From VRUE01 sp963701265 (GTDB lineage Bacteria; Actinomycetota; Thermoleophilia; Solirubrobacterales; 70-9): 64,000 bases of DNA. The stretch covers positions 1,116,001 through 1,180,000 of the forward strand of contig OY969581.1 of NCBI GenBank assembly GCA_963701265.1, given 5' to 3'. Shown in pieces: positions 48,191 to 56,340 of the stretch. Each line of letters begins with the position of its first letter. The first letter of the stretch is position 1. Under the pieces are notes generated by a model. It saw only the letters and a list, made by a program, of their open reading frames with translations, had not been told where the DNA came from and made no database searches. Both the position numbers and the translations under genes were made by a program.

Positions 48191-48931
48191 TCAGCCGCCG
48201 GAGGGGTGAGCTGGCGCGCTCCCAGGGGGCGGCGCGGAGCCTTTGCTCTTGCCGCCGCCGGTGCCCGATTCGAGCAGGTATTTGACCAGGTCTTCGACTT
48301 CTTTCGCCGAGAGCGTCTGACCGAAGTTGGCGGGCATCACGTTCGGCGGGTAGCCCTTGGCGATCACCTTGTTGGGGTCGACGATCGACTCTTTGACCAT
48401 CGCTTCGCTCTGGCCAGGCAGAACTTCATCCAGGTCAGGGCCGGTGACGCCGCCGGATTTCGCGGCAGCAAAGGTGTGGCAGCCGCCGCAGCCGTTGTTG
48501 GCGAAGACCTGGGCGCCTGGGCCACCGGGGACCTTGGGCGGAGCGGCGCCTGGGACGCCGGCGTAGAGGCCGACGTAGGCGGCGACATCCTCGAGGTCCT
48601 GTCCAGTGACGACGTCGGCGGGCATCGAGACCGCTGGGTCGTCGTTGCTCGGCCGCGGGTACTCGACCTGGGCCTTGACCACACCTTCGACCGTGTCGCC
48701 ACCCTCGCCAGCAGCGCGGGCCGCGGCAAAGGCCCCGTCGAGGTCGGGGCCGATCTGGGCCGTGGTTCCCGCCTGGGCCATCGCGTGGCAGACGCCGCAC
48801 TTCTGCACGAAGAGGATGCGGCCGCGTTCCGGGTCGGCGGTGGTCGTCCCACAGCCCGACGCGGGCAGCGCAACAGCCGCCAAGGCGGCGAGGACGAGCA
48901 GCGGGCGGATGGGGTTGGCGAGCTTGGACAT
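48191..48931 (-). CDS. Diheme cytochrome c lipoprotein
   Basis: 246 residues. Lipobox ALPASGC at about residues 21-27 anchors it outside the membrane. Two cytochrome c domains, with CGVCH (about 45-49) and CGGCH (about 148-152); each has a later Met-containing loop (AVSMPADVV and NVMPANFG) as sixth ligand. The C-terminus is a Gly/Pro tail. It probably donates electrons to an oxidase. A GGCGGC/GCCGCC hairpin spans its stop codon (48185-48199). A TAGACT box lies 19 bp before the ATG on this strand. Confidence 0.9.
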   Translation of the reverse strand: MSKLANPIRPLLVLAALAAVALPASGCGTTTADPERGRILFVQKCGVCHAMAQAGTTAQIGPDLDGAFAAARAAGEGGDTVEGVVKAQVEYPRPSNDDPAVSMPADVVTGQDLEDVAAYVGLYAGVPGAAPPKVPGGPGAQVFANNGCGGCHTFAAAKSGGVTGPDLDEVLPGQSEAMVKESIVDPNKVIAKGYPPNVMPANFGQTLSAKEVEDLVKYLLESGTGGGKSKGSAPPPGSAPAHPSGG

Positions 48932-49054
48932 ACGGCGCGAGGCGGGCCGGAGTCTATATGCCCAGCCCGGCTGAAAGCAGGCTTATCCCTGCCTGGGGTC
49001 GGGTAGGCTTGAGGCGATCCTCACTAACTCACGAGAGCGGAGGTATGGCGGCAG

Positions 49055-49456
49055 ATGCAGGTACGGGATGGGATGTCGGAAGTGGTTCTGACGGTCGGTC
49101 CGACGCACACGTTGCGCGAGGCGGCGTCGATGATGGCCGAGAAGCAAATCGGCGCTGCTCTGGTCAGCGATGACGAGACGCCGGTGCCCCGCATCCTCAC
49201 CGAGCGCGACATCCTGCTCTCGCTCGGCGCCGGTGAGGATCCCGACGCAGAGCGGGTCGGCGACCACATGAGCGACAGCGTCATTGCCGCCTCGCCGGAC
49301 TGGAGCCTCGAGCGCGCCGCCTCGGAGATGTCAAGCCGCGGCATCCGCCATCTCGTCGTCTACGACGGCCCGGAGTTGGCAGGCGTGCTCTCGATGCGCG
49401 ACATCGTTCGCGTCTGGACCTCCGAGGGCGCTACCTCGGGAATGACGCCCGACTAA
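49055..49456 (+). CDS. Tandem CBS-domain protein
   Basis: 133 residues with two CBS motifs: 5-65 (VLTVGPTHTLREAASMMAEKQIGAALV...ILTERDILLSLG) and 70-125 (VIAASPDWSLERAASEMSSRGIRHLVV...GVLSMRDIVRVW). A stand-alone adenosine-nucleotide sensor by family. GGAGGT lies 10 bp before the ATG at 49055; an ATG at 49045 better placed for it is in a different, non-homologous frame. It faces the subunit IV-like gene convergently within the oxidase island. Confidence 0.88.
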   Translation: MQVRDGMSEVVLTVGPTHTLREAASMMAEKQIGAALVSDDETPVPRILTERDILLSLGAGEDPDAERVGDHMSDSVIAASPDWSLERAASEMSSRGIRHLVVYDGPELAGVLSMRDIVRVWTSEGATSGMTPD

Positions 49457-49462
49457 GCGGCG

Positions 49463-49756
49463 CTAGGAGCGCGGCGGCGAGATGGTTTCTACCGGCAGTA
49501 CGGCGCCGCGCACGTGCTGCTTGCGCGGCAGGCGGTAGTAGCTGCGGATCGCGTCGCGGACCATTGTGCGGAAGGCGAAGAGCGCGATGACGCCGCCGAT
49601 GATCGAGTAGATCCAGCCGCGCACCATGAAGCCCTCGGCGAAGATGCCGCAGACGGTGAGTGCCAGGGCAAAGGCAAAGACCGCGGGTGCCCAGGAAGAG
49701 CTCGGCTGGTAGACGACCTCGCCGGGCTCGGGGATGTGGCGGTGCTCAGGGCTCAC
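49463..49756 (-). CDS. Cytochrome oxidase subunit IV-like small membrane protein
   Basis: 97 residues, GTG start overlapping the preceding small gene by 4 bp. Two membrane helices (about 23-42 and 47-64: WAPAVFAFALALTVCGIFAEG, IYSIIGGVIALFAFRTMV) with a basic C-terminus. Size and placement in a ctaB/cox operon resemble actinobacterial oxidase subunit IV. It may belong to the divergent oxidase pair encoded upstream or to the canonical enzyme. Confidence 0.6.
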   Translation of the reverse strand: MSPEHRHIPEPGEVVYQPSSSWAPAVFAFALALTVCGIFAEGFMVRGWIYSIIGGVIALFAFRTMVRDAIRSYYRLPRKQHVRGAVLPVETISPPRS

Positions 49757-49866
49757 GAGGCGATGTAGAGCATCGCCGCCACGAAGCAGAGGGCGAAGAC
49801 TGCGGTGGCGATGCCACCGGCCACCAGGCCGGCGCTCATGTTCGCTCTTGCGGTCTCGCGATCCAC
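49753..49866 (-). CDS. 37-residue single-helix membrane protein
   Basis: GTG at 49866 to TGA at 49753; ATG at 49839 is an alternative giving 28 residues. MDRETARANMSAGLVAGGIA leads into one hydrophobic helix (TAVFALCFVAAMLYIAS) reaching the C-terminus. It sits between ctaB and the subunit IV-like gene with a 4-bp overlap to the latter, so it is probably a real minor subunit of an oxidase-like complex. Confidence 0.55.
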   Translation of the reverse strand: MDRETARANMSAGLVAGGIATAVFALCFVAAMLYIAS

Positions 49867-49879
49867 GCCGGGATTTCTA

Positions 49880-50776
49880 CTAGAACAGCCGGTCGAGCGG
49901 CATCGCGATGAAGAGCAATGCGAGGTAGGCGAGCGAGTAGAGGTAGGTGCGCAGGGCCCAGCGGCGGTCGGCGCTGCGCAGCAGGCGCACGGCGCAGTAG
50001 ATGAAGCCCGCCCCGAGCGCCATCGAGGCGACGAGGTACTCGATGCCGAAGCCGCCGGCACAGAAGGGCAGCTGCGTGACCGCGTAGAGCAGCACGGTGT
50101 AGAGCAGGATCTGGCGGCGGGTCTCGGCCTCGCCGCGCACGACCGGCAGCATTGGCACGCCGACCTTGGCGTACTCGTCCTTCATCAGCAGCGAGAGGGC
50201 CCAGAAGTGGGGTGGGGTCCAGAAGAAGACGATCGCGAAGAGGTAGAAGGCGGTGCCGCTGAGGCCGCCGGTCACGGCCGCCCAGGCGACCAGAGGAGGC
50301 ACGGCGCCGGCGGCGCCGCCGATCACGATGTTCTGCGGGGTCGAGCGCTTGAGCCAGAGCGTGTAGACGAAGACGTAGCCGAAGAGGCCGGAGATCGAGA
50401 GCGCTGCCGCCAGCGGGTTGACGGTGAGCGAGAGCAGCAGGAAGGAGGCGCAGCCGAGCAGCGTGCCGAAGGCGATCGCGGCCTGCGGTGAGATCCGGCC
50501 GCTGGCCACCGGGCGGTCGGCGGTACGGGCCATGAGCCGGTCGATGTCGCGATCGATCGCGTGGTTGATCGCGCCGGCACCTCCGGCGGAGAGCGCGCCG
50601 CCGAGGCACGTAAGCAAGACCAGCCCGATCGAGGGGTCCCCGGCCACGTACATCGTCGTCACCGTGGTCAGGAGCAGCAGCGACTGCACCTTGGGCTTGG
50701 TCAGGGTCAGGTAGTCGCGCAGAACGCCGAAAGCAGCGGGGCGTTGCGCGACGACAGCCGATTCGGCGCCGCTCAC
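49880..50776 (-). CDS. ctaB: Protoheme IX farnesyltransferase (heme O synthase)
   Basis: 298 residues from GTG 50776, which follows the oxidase-like gene by 5 bp; a longer frame to 50932 would run inside that gene. UbiA-family prenyltransferase: LRDYLTLTKPKVQSLLLLTT, first Asp-rich motif NHAIDRDIDRLMARTADRP, second around FWTPPHFWALSLLMKDEYAK. Nine membrane helices. It farnesylates heme B to heme O, the substrate of CtaA at 47169. Confidence 0.95.
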   Translation of the reverse strand: MSGAESAVVAQRPAAFGVLRDYLTLTKPKVQSLLLLTTVTTMYVAGDPSIGLVLLTCLGGALSAGGAGAINHAIDRDIDRLMARTADRPVASGRISPQAAIAFGTLLGCASFLLLSLTVNPLAAALSISGLFGYVFVYTLWLKRSTPQNIVIGGAAGAVPPLVAWAAVTGGLSGTAFYLFAIVFFWTPPHFWALSLLMKDEYAKVGVPMLPVVRGEAETRRQILLYTVLLYAVTQLPFCAGGFGIEYLVASMALGAGFIYCAVRLLRSADRRWALRTYLYSLAYLALLFIAMPLDRLF

Positions 50777-50781
50777 GATGC

Positions 50782-52458
50782 TCAGGCTACTGGTTGAGAC
50801 TCGCGTGCCGGCTGCTCGGTGCGGCGACTCTGGTGGGCGATCGCCTCGCGAATGTCGCGCATCGGCCGATCGCTGCGCACGTCGGGCAATACGTCGAAGT
50901 TGTGTGGCTCCGGTGGCGAGAGGGCGAACCACTCGAGCGAGTTGCCGCCCCAGTGGTCGTGGCCGGCGCGGCCGCCGTTGCTGCGGCTGGCGATCGCGTT
51001 GACCAGGGTCAGGATGATGCCGATCGCGAGCACGAAGGCGCCGATCGAGGCGATCAGGTTGTCGGTGCTGACGCCGGTGCCGTCGAAGAACTTGTAGGCG
51101 TCGACGACCTGGCCATGCTCGCCGCCGGCGAGGAAGAGCGGCACGAAGGTGAGCAGGGTTCCCGCCACCAAGGTCCAGAAGGAGGCGCGGGCGAGGGTCT
51201 CTCCCATCGTCCGGCCGGTCAGCTTCGGGAACCAGTAGTGCAGGGCGGCGAAGCCGCCGAAGACGCTGCCGCCGATCAGGGCGAAGTGGGTCGAGGCGGT
51301 GGCGTCGGTGGTGTTGTGCAGGCGCCAGGCGACGGCCACCATCGAGTGCACCATCTCGCAGGCGACGCCGATCGAGATCATCGAGATCGCGCCGAGGGCG
51401 AAGAGCAGCGGCGCCCGCATCCGCAGCGTGCCGCCGATCATCGTCGCGATCAGGTTGAAGAGGATCAGGCCGAAGGGCACGATCAGCGCCAGCGAGAGGA
51501 TCATCGCGAAGTACATCCAGCCGATCCCGATCGGCGCGGTCATCATGTTCTGCATCCAGGCGAGGGTGCCGATCACGGCGATTGCCAGCAGCGAGCCGGT
51601 CACCGCGTTGCGGTTGAAGAGCGGCTTGCGGGCGAAGACGGGGACGATCTCGGCGATCGCCGCCAGCGCCGTGATCAGGATCAGCATGTAGGCGCCGGTG
51701 TAGAAGATCCAGCTCATGTGGGCCCAGAGCAGCGGCGCGCCGCCGGAGCCGTCGGCGAAGAAGATGCCGTCGAAGTTGCGATCGATCAGCAGCATCGTGA
51801 TCGCGGCCAGCATCACCGGCCCGATCACCAGCAGCAGCCAGGAGCCGACGGCGGCGGCCCAGGCGAATACCGGCACTCGCCGCCAGGCCATGCCGGGGGC
51901 GCGCATGCGGCGCAGGGTCGTGACCAGGTTGATCGCGATCAGGACGAAGCCCAGGGTCGCCAGCCCGCTGGACGCGGCCCAGGCGTCGACGCCGTTGTTG
52001 GAGAGGAAGGCCAGCTCGGAGAGCGGCGCCAGCGGGTTTACGCCGGCCTCTGAGGGCGTGAAGAGGAAGCCCGCGTAGAGCACGGTGGCACCGGCCAGGT
52101 AGAGCCAGAGGCCAACCTGGCCGAGGCGCGGCAGGGCGGTGCCACGGGCGCCGACCTGCAGGGGGGCGACGTAGTAGAAGAGGCCGAGGGCCAGGGGCAC
52201 GGCGAAGAGGAAGATCGCGGTGGCGCCGTAGAGCGAGAGCATGCGGTTGAAGGTCACCGGCGTCAGCAGGGTGTTCTCCGGCACCGCCAGCTGCAGCCGC
52301 ATCAGCAGGAACTCGACCAGGGCGATGAAGAGGAAGCCGAGGGCGGCGCCGATCATCACCCGGCCGACGTCCTTGTGGTCGGCGCTGGTGACGATCTCGA
52401 TCCAGCGGGGGCGGCGGCGGGAAAAGCCGTCGGCGACGACCTCGGGACGGGCGCTCAT
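50782..52458 (-). CDS. Degenerate cytochrome oxidase subunit I homolog
   Basis: 558 residues, about 12-14 membrane helices. Homology to subunit I is plain (TSADHKDVGRV, VTTLRRMRAPGMAWRRVPVF, EIVPVFARKPLF, HYWFPKLTG). Yet the ligands are missing: low-spin heme His is Tyr77 (SLYGAT); CuB His is Thr254 in IFYTGAYM; the HH pair is Gln303-Asn304 (WMQNMM); of the HxH pair only one His remains (STHFALIGG, Ser389/His391). No catalytic Tyr is at its place. It overlaps the subunit II-like gene by 4 bp. The frame is intact, so it is a maintained pseudoenzyme-like protein, not a pseudogene. Role unknown. Confidence 0.85.
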   Translation of the reverse strand: MSARPEVVADGFSRRRPRWIEIVTSADHKDVGRVMIGAALGFLFIALVEFLLMRLQLAVPENTLLTPVTFNRMLSLYGATAIFLFAVPLALGLFYYVAPLQVGARGTALPRLGQVGLWLYLAGATVLYAGFLFTPSEAGVNPLAPLSELAFLSNNGVDAWAASSGLATLGFVLIAINLVTTLRRMRAPGMAWRRVPVFAWAAAVGSWLLLVIGPVMLAAITMLLIDRNFDGIFFADGSGGAPLLWAHMSWIFYTGAYMLILITALAAIAEIVPVFARKPLFNRNAVTGSLLAIAVIGTLAWMQNMMTAPIGIGWMYFAMILSLALIVPFGLILFNLIATMIGGTLRMRAPLLFALGAISMISIGVACEMVHSMVAVAWRLHNTTDATASTHFALIGGSVFGGFAALHYWFPKLTGRTMGETLARASFWTLVAGTLLTFVPLFLAGGEHGQVVDAYKFFDGTGVSTDNLIASIGAFVLAIGIILTLVNAIASRSNGGRAGHDHWGGNSLEWFALSPPEPHNFDVLPDVRSDRPMRDIREAIAHQSRRTEQPARESQPVA

Positions 52459-53153
52459 GGCACTTCTCCCTCTTCGATCAGGCCCACGACGCGGTCCTGG
52501 GCAGCCTGGATATCGGCCTTCTGCTTCTTGACGAAGTCTTCGTAGGCCTGCGCCGAGACGACGTCAACCTCGGTCCGCATCGCCGCGTAGGCCTGGCCCG
52601 AGAAGGTGGCCGACTGTCCCTCGAAGGTTCCCTCCTCATCGGCGCGGAAGACGACGTGGTTGGTCTTGCCGGGCACCGCATCGCGCTTGGCGGCGAGCTC
52701 CGGCAAGTCCCAGGTGTGGATCACGTCGGTCGAGACGAGGTCGAGTTCGACCGTGGTGTCGACCGGGACCACCAGCTTGTAATAGGAGAAGGCCGAGTTG
52801 GGGTAGTCGTAGCGCCACAGCCACTGCTGGCCGGTCGCTTCGATCTTCAGCGGCTTGGACTGGGCCGAGGCGAGGCCGGCGGAGCCGGTGGTCGGGACCT
52901 CACGCGCCTTGTCGGTGAAGACGAAGCTGGCTACGAGGATCAGGACGGCGAAGCCGGTGAGCACGGCGCCGACGCGGAGCTGGGTGCCGCGGGCGCCGCG
53001 GATCTGGCGCGGCTCGGCGCCGCGATCGCTGCGGTAGCGGCGTACGGCGTAGATCAGCGCAACGTTGATCGCGACGATGAAGATCGCCGCGGCGACGGTG
53101 CCGATCGTGAGCAGAGTGTCGATCTGGTCAGTGCCAGGAGAGTGGGGCGCCAA
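52455..53153 (-). CDS. Degenerate cytochrome oxidase subunit II homolog lacking CuA ligands
   Basis: 232 residues. Two membrane helices (14-37, 62-80), then a cupredoxin domain aligning well with subunit II (GQQWLWRYDYP, STDVIHTWDLPELAAKRDAVPGKTN). At the CuA loop it reads SATFSGQAYAAM: both Cys are Ser (181, 185), Glu is Thr183, the second His is Tyr189; His146 and Met192 remain. Copper binding is therefore very unlikely. It overlaps the subunit I-like gene by 4 bp and heads the operon with ctaB. A basic Glu-rich C-terminal helix follows. Confidence 0.85.
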   Translation of the reverse strand: MAPHSPGTDQIDTLLTIGTVAAAIFIVAINVALIYAVRRYRSDRGAEPRQIRGARGTQLRVGAVLTGFAVLILVASFVFTDKAREVPTTGSAGLASAQSKPLKIEATGQQWLWRYDYPNSAFSYYKLVVPVDTTVELDLVSTDVIHTWDLPELAAKRDAVPGKTNHVVFRADEEGTFEGQSATFSGQAYAAMRTEVDVVSAQAYEDFVKKQKADIQAAQDRVVGLIEEGEVP

Positions 53154-53228
53154 AGCGCGGCCATTCTAATCACGCTGGTCGGCGCGGCGCGGTGCCCGCG
53201 TTCCTGCCGCTGCCTGTCGGCGGCCTCC

Positions 53229-53234
53229 TATACT
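53229..53234 (+). promoter_or_regulatory. Probable -10 box of the PAP2-like gene
   Basis: TATACT, 10 bp before the ATG at 53245. Confidence 0.5.
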
Positions 53235-53244
53235 CGCCGACCTG

Positions 53245-54189
53245 ATGCGACGCCGATCCCGGCCATCTCCGGCGCTTCGCGTGGCATTGCGCACGGGAGC
53301 CACGGCTGTCGTCGCCTCCGCGTTCGCCGTTCCGCTCCTGCGCAAGCGCTTGCGAGTGCCGACTCCGGTGACGGTTACTGCCTGCGCCGCGGGCCCGCTG
53401 GCGATCGCCGTTCTCTACCCGCGCTCGCGCAAGCGCGACGTCGCGCTCTACGCGATGCAGATGTGGGCCTTCATCATGGTTCACGAGCTTCCCTACGACG
53501 ATCCGGAGCGACTGGAGTCGCGGCTGCGCAGTCGTTACCCGATCGTTGCCGACCGGGTCATTGGACTCGGCCGCTTGCCGAACGCTCGGCTCCAACGCGC
53601 CTTGGCGCGGCTGCCACGGGTCGGCACCGTCAACCGTGTCCTCACCTGGACGCACTGGCTCTGGTTCTTCGAGCCCTACCTCGCCCTGGCCTGGATCCTC
53701 TGGCGCCACCCGGAGCAGTTCCCGAGCGTCGCCCGCCAGATGGCCGCGGTCTTCGACATCGGCTGCATCGCCTACTTCGTGATCCCGACCTCGCCGCCTT
53801 GGTGGGCCTCTGAGGAGGGCCTCACCGGCGAGAAGGTCGAGCGGATCATGATCGGAGTCGGCGAAGACACCTGGGGCACGGCCTGGCCGAAGATGTACAG
53901 CGCCCTGGGCGGCAACCCCTGGGCGGCGATGCCCTCGCTGCACTTCGCCACCTCGGCGATGGCGGCGATCAAGCTCTCGGAGGTCGGCCGCGTCGAGGGC
54001 GCGGTGGGCTGGACCTACGCGCTGACGCTCGGCTTCGCCCTCGTCTACCTGGGCGAGCACTACGTCACCGACCTGCTCGCCGGCGCCGGCCTGGTCGCCG
54101 CGGTGCGCCGCGGCGAGCCGCTTGCCGAGCCAGCCGTGCTGAAGGTGAATCAGGGGCTGCGCCGCTTGGAGCGCCTCGCCAGCGGGTAG
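53245..54189 (+). CDS. PAP2-superfamily membrane phosphatase/transferase
   Basis: 314 residues, about six membrane helices. The phosphatidic-acid-phosphatase type 2 motifs appear late: AAMPSLHFATSAMAA (PSLH) and YLGEHYVTDLLAGAG (H...D). The longer loop and PSLH form resemble the PAP2_3 / inositol-phosphotransferase (Aur1-like) branch, so it may act on lipid phosphates or transfer an inositol phosphate head group. It lies 10 bp before the LPG_synthase_TM-type gene, suggesting a lipid pathway. Confidence 0.8.
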   Translation: MRRRSRPSPALRVALRTGATAVVASAFAVPLLRKRLRVPTPVTVTACAAGPLAIAVLYPRSRKRDVALYAMQMWAFIMVHELPYDDPERLESRLRSRYPIVADRVIGLGRLPNARLQRALARLPRVGTVNRVLTWTHWLWFFEPYLALAWILWRHPEQFPSVARQMAAVFDIGCIAYFVIPTSPPWWASEEGLTGEKVERIMIGVGEDTWGTAWPKMYSALGGNPWAAMPSLHFATSAMAAIKLSEVGRVEGAVGWTYALTLGFALVYLGEHYVTDLLAGAGLVAAVRRGEPLAEPAVLKVNQGLRRLERLASG

Positions 54190-54199
54190 CGTCCCAAAG

Positions 54200-55336
54200 G
54201 TGTCCCCGGAGGATTCGGAGAACGACGGAGGCTCCGTCGAACTGCCGATCTTCACGCGACGCCGGCTGATCCAGACGGGTGTCCTGGTATTCGCGCTGCT
54301 GATCGGCATCTACTTCCTCTTCCCGCGTTTGGTCGGGTTGGGCAACGCGCTGGGCAAGCTCAGCGACGCCGATCCGGTTTGGATCACGATCGCGATCGGC
54401 TTCAACGTGATCGCCTTCGGCGCCTACGTCGCCCTCTTCAAGGCGGTGGTCGGCGGCGAGGCACTGCGGCTGAAGTGGTCGGAGACCTACGAGATCAACA
54501 TGGCCGGGCTGGCGGCGACGCTGCTCTTCTCGGCCGGTGGCGCGGGGGGGATCGTGCTCACCTTCTGGGCGTTGCGCAAGGCCGGGATGCGCCGGCACGA
54601 GGTGGCGCGGCGCATGGTTGCCTTCCTCACCCTGCACTACGCCTTCTATCCGCTGGCGCTGATCCTCTTCGGCGTGCTGCTGCGCACCGGTGTGCTCAAC
54701 GGCAAGGACTCGGTCGAGCTGACGATTGTGCCGGCGGGCGTGGCCGGGGTGCTGCTGATCGGGGGCCTGTTGTTCGCCCTGGTTCCACCCAACCTCGGCG
54801 ATCGGATCAACCGCCATGTCCACGGCGAGCGCGGCCAGGCGATCGCGGCCAGTATTGCCAAGGTGCCGGCGACCTTCGCCGAGGGCTTCCGCTTCGCGAT
54901 CAGCCTCTTCACCCATCCCTCCAAGGGTGGACTCGCGGTGCTCGGGGCGTTCGGCTTCTGGGCGGCCAACGTGGGCATCCTCTGGGCCTCTTTCCACGCC
55001 TTCGGGGTCCACGTGCCGCTCGCCGTCGTCGTCCAGGGCTTCTTCCTCGGCATGGTCGCCAACCTGATCCCCTTCGCTCCGGCTGGGGTAGGGGCGGTGG
55101 ACGCGGGGATGATCGGCGCCTTCGTCCTCTTCGGCATCCCCGAGGACACGGTCTTCCCGGCGATCTTGATCTACCGCCTGGTCGCCTTCTGGATGCCGAT
55201 CCCGTTCGGCGTCGTCGCTTTCTTCCAGCTGCGAACGCGGGTCCAGCACTGGGAAACAGAGGGTTTGCCGATTGACCGGGGCGGTACTATACAAAGTGAA
55301 GTAATGGCAACGCCACTAGACTCGGGACGGACATGA
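54200..55336 (+). CDS. LPG_synthase_TM (UPF0104/YbhN-like) integral membrane protein
   Basis: 378 residues, GTG start, eight or more membrane helices. Family features: IYFLFPRLVGLGNALGKL, SAGGAGGIVLTFWALRKAG, MVANLIPFAPAGVGAVDAGM and IYRLVAFWMPIPFGVVAFF. Relatives include the flippase domain of MprF and AglD, moving lipid-linked substrates across the membrane. The short preceding gap and the PAP2-like neighbour support a joint lipid role. Its TGA overlaps the trxB ATG. Confidence 0.85.
   Translation: MSPEDSENDGGSVELPIFTRRRLIQTGVLVFALLIGIYFLFPRLVGLGNALGKLSDADPVWITIAIGFNVIAFGAYVALFKAVVGGEALRLKWSETYEINMAGLAATLLFSAGGAGGIVLTFWALRKAGMRRHEVARRMVAFLTLHYAFYPLALILFGVLLRTGVLNGKDSVELTIVPAGVAGVLLIGGLLFALVPPNLGDRINRHVHGERGQAIAASIAKVPATFAEGFRFAISLFTHPSKGGLAVLGAFGFWAANVGILWASFHAFGVHVPLAVVVQGFFLGMVANLIPFAPAGVGAVDAGMIGAFVLFGIPEDTVFPAILIYRLVAFWMPIPFGVVAFFQLRTRVQHWETEGLPIDRGGTIQSEVMATPLDSGRT
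55317..55322 (+). promoter_or_regulatory. Probable -10 box of trxB
   Basis: TAGACT, 10 bp before the trxB ATG at 55333 and inside the end of the previous gene. Confidence 0.4.
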
Positions 55337-56340
55337 CAGAGACTAAGAAGGTCGAGAACGTGATCATCGTCGGCGGTGGGCCCGCTGGCTACACCGCCGC
55401 GCTCTACACCGCGCGTGCCAACCTCGAGCCGCTCGTTTTCGAGGGCTTCCAGTGGGGTGGTCAGCTGCAGAACACGACCGACGTCGAGAACTATCCCGGT
55501 TACCCCGAGGGGATCATGGGGCCGGAAATGATGAACCAGTTTCGCGCTCAGGCGGAGCGCTTTGGCAGCCGCTTCGTCACCGATGACGTCGACCGGGTCG
55601 AGCTCTCCGACGGCGGCGTGCAGAAGGTCTTCCTCGGCGACGAGGAGTACCAGGCCAAAGCGGTGATCCTGGCGATGGGGGCGGAGCCGCAGCGACTCGG
55701 CATCCCCGGCGAGCTGGAGCTCAGCGGTTGCGGCGTATCGACCTGCGGTGTCTGCGACGGCGCCTTCTTCAAAGACCAGAAAGTGCTCGTGATCGGCGGC
55801 GGCGACTCGGCGATGGAGGACTCGATCTTCATCTCCAAGTACGCCAGCGAGCTGACCGTGGTCAACCGTCGCGATGAGTTCCGCGCCTCGAAGATCATGT
55901 TCGACCGGGCCAAGGAGCAGGGCAACATCAACTTCAAGACCCCTTATGTGGCGGAGGAGTTCGTCGCCAGCGACAAGGGCCGACTCGACCACGTGCGCCT
56001 GCGCAATACCGAGACCGGTGAGAGCGAGGACGTCAAGACCGACGGCGCCTTCATCGCGATCGGCCACATACCCCGCTCCGAGGTCGTCACCGGCCAGGTC
56101 AACACCGACGAGAACGGCTACATCCTCACCGAGGGCGGCTCGACCCGCACCAACCTGGCGGGGGTCTTCGCCGTCGGTGACGTCGTCGACCACATCTACC
56201 GCCAGGCGGTCACCGCCGCCGGCAGCGGCTGCAAGGGCGCCCTCGACGCCGAGTGGTACCTGCGCGACACGCCGCCCTCACCCGAGGCGCACTGGCTTCC
56301 CGGCGGCGAGCCGGTCGAGGTCGCACCTAAGGTCGGCTGA
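55333..56340 (+). CDS. trxB: Thioredoxin reductase
   Basis: 335 residues. FAD-binding VIIVGGGPAGYTAALYTARA, redox-active CGVCDG with the CxxC cysteines, NADPH-binding VIGGGDSAMEDSIFISK and VNRRDEFRASK, and C-terminal GVFAVGDVVDHIYRQAVTAAGSGCKGALDAEWYL. It reduces thioredoxin with NADPH in the cytoplasm. No thioredoxin gene is adjacent. The last codons form the left arm of a hairpin shared with the trxB-greA gap. Confidence 0.96.
   Translation: MTETKKVENVIIVGGGPAGYTAALYTARANLEPLVFEGFQWGGQLQNTTDVENYPGYPEGIMGPEMMNQFRAQAERFGSRFVTDDVDRVELSDGGVQKVFLGDEEYQAKAVILAMGAEPQRLGIPGELELSGCGVSTCGVCDGAFFKDQKVLVIGGGDSAMEDSIFISKYASELTVVNRRDEFRASKIMFDRAKEQGNINFKTPYVAEEFVASDKGRLDHVRLRNTETGESEDVKTDGAFIAIGHIPRSEVVTGQVNTDENGYILTEGGSTRTNLAGVFAVGDVVDHIYRQAVTAAGSGCKGALDAEWYLRDTPPSPEAHWLPGGEPVEVAPKVG

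Noticed and set aside
49045..49173. Alternative gene starting at ATG 49045 with the well-placed GGAGGT
   Set aside because: The product is a Gly/Ser/Asp-rich low-complexity string without homology, while the frame from 49055 encodes two clear CBS motifs.
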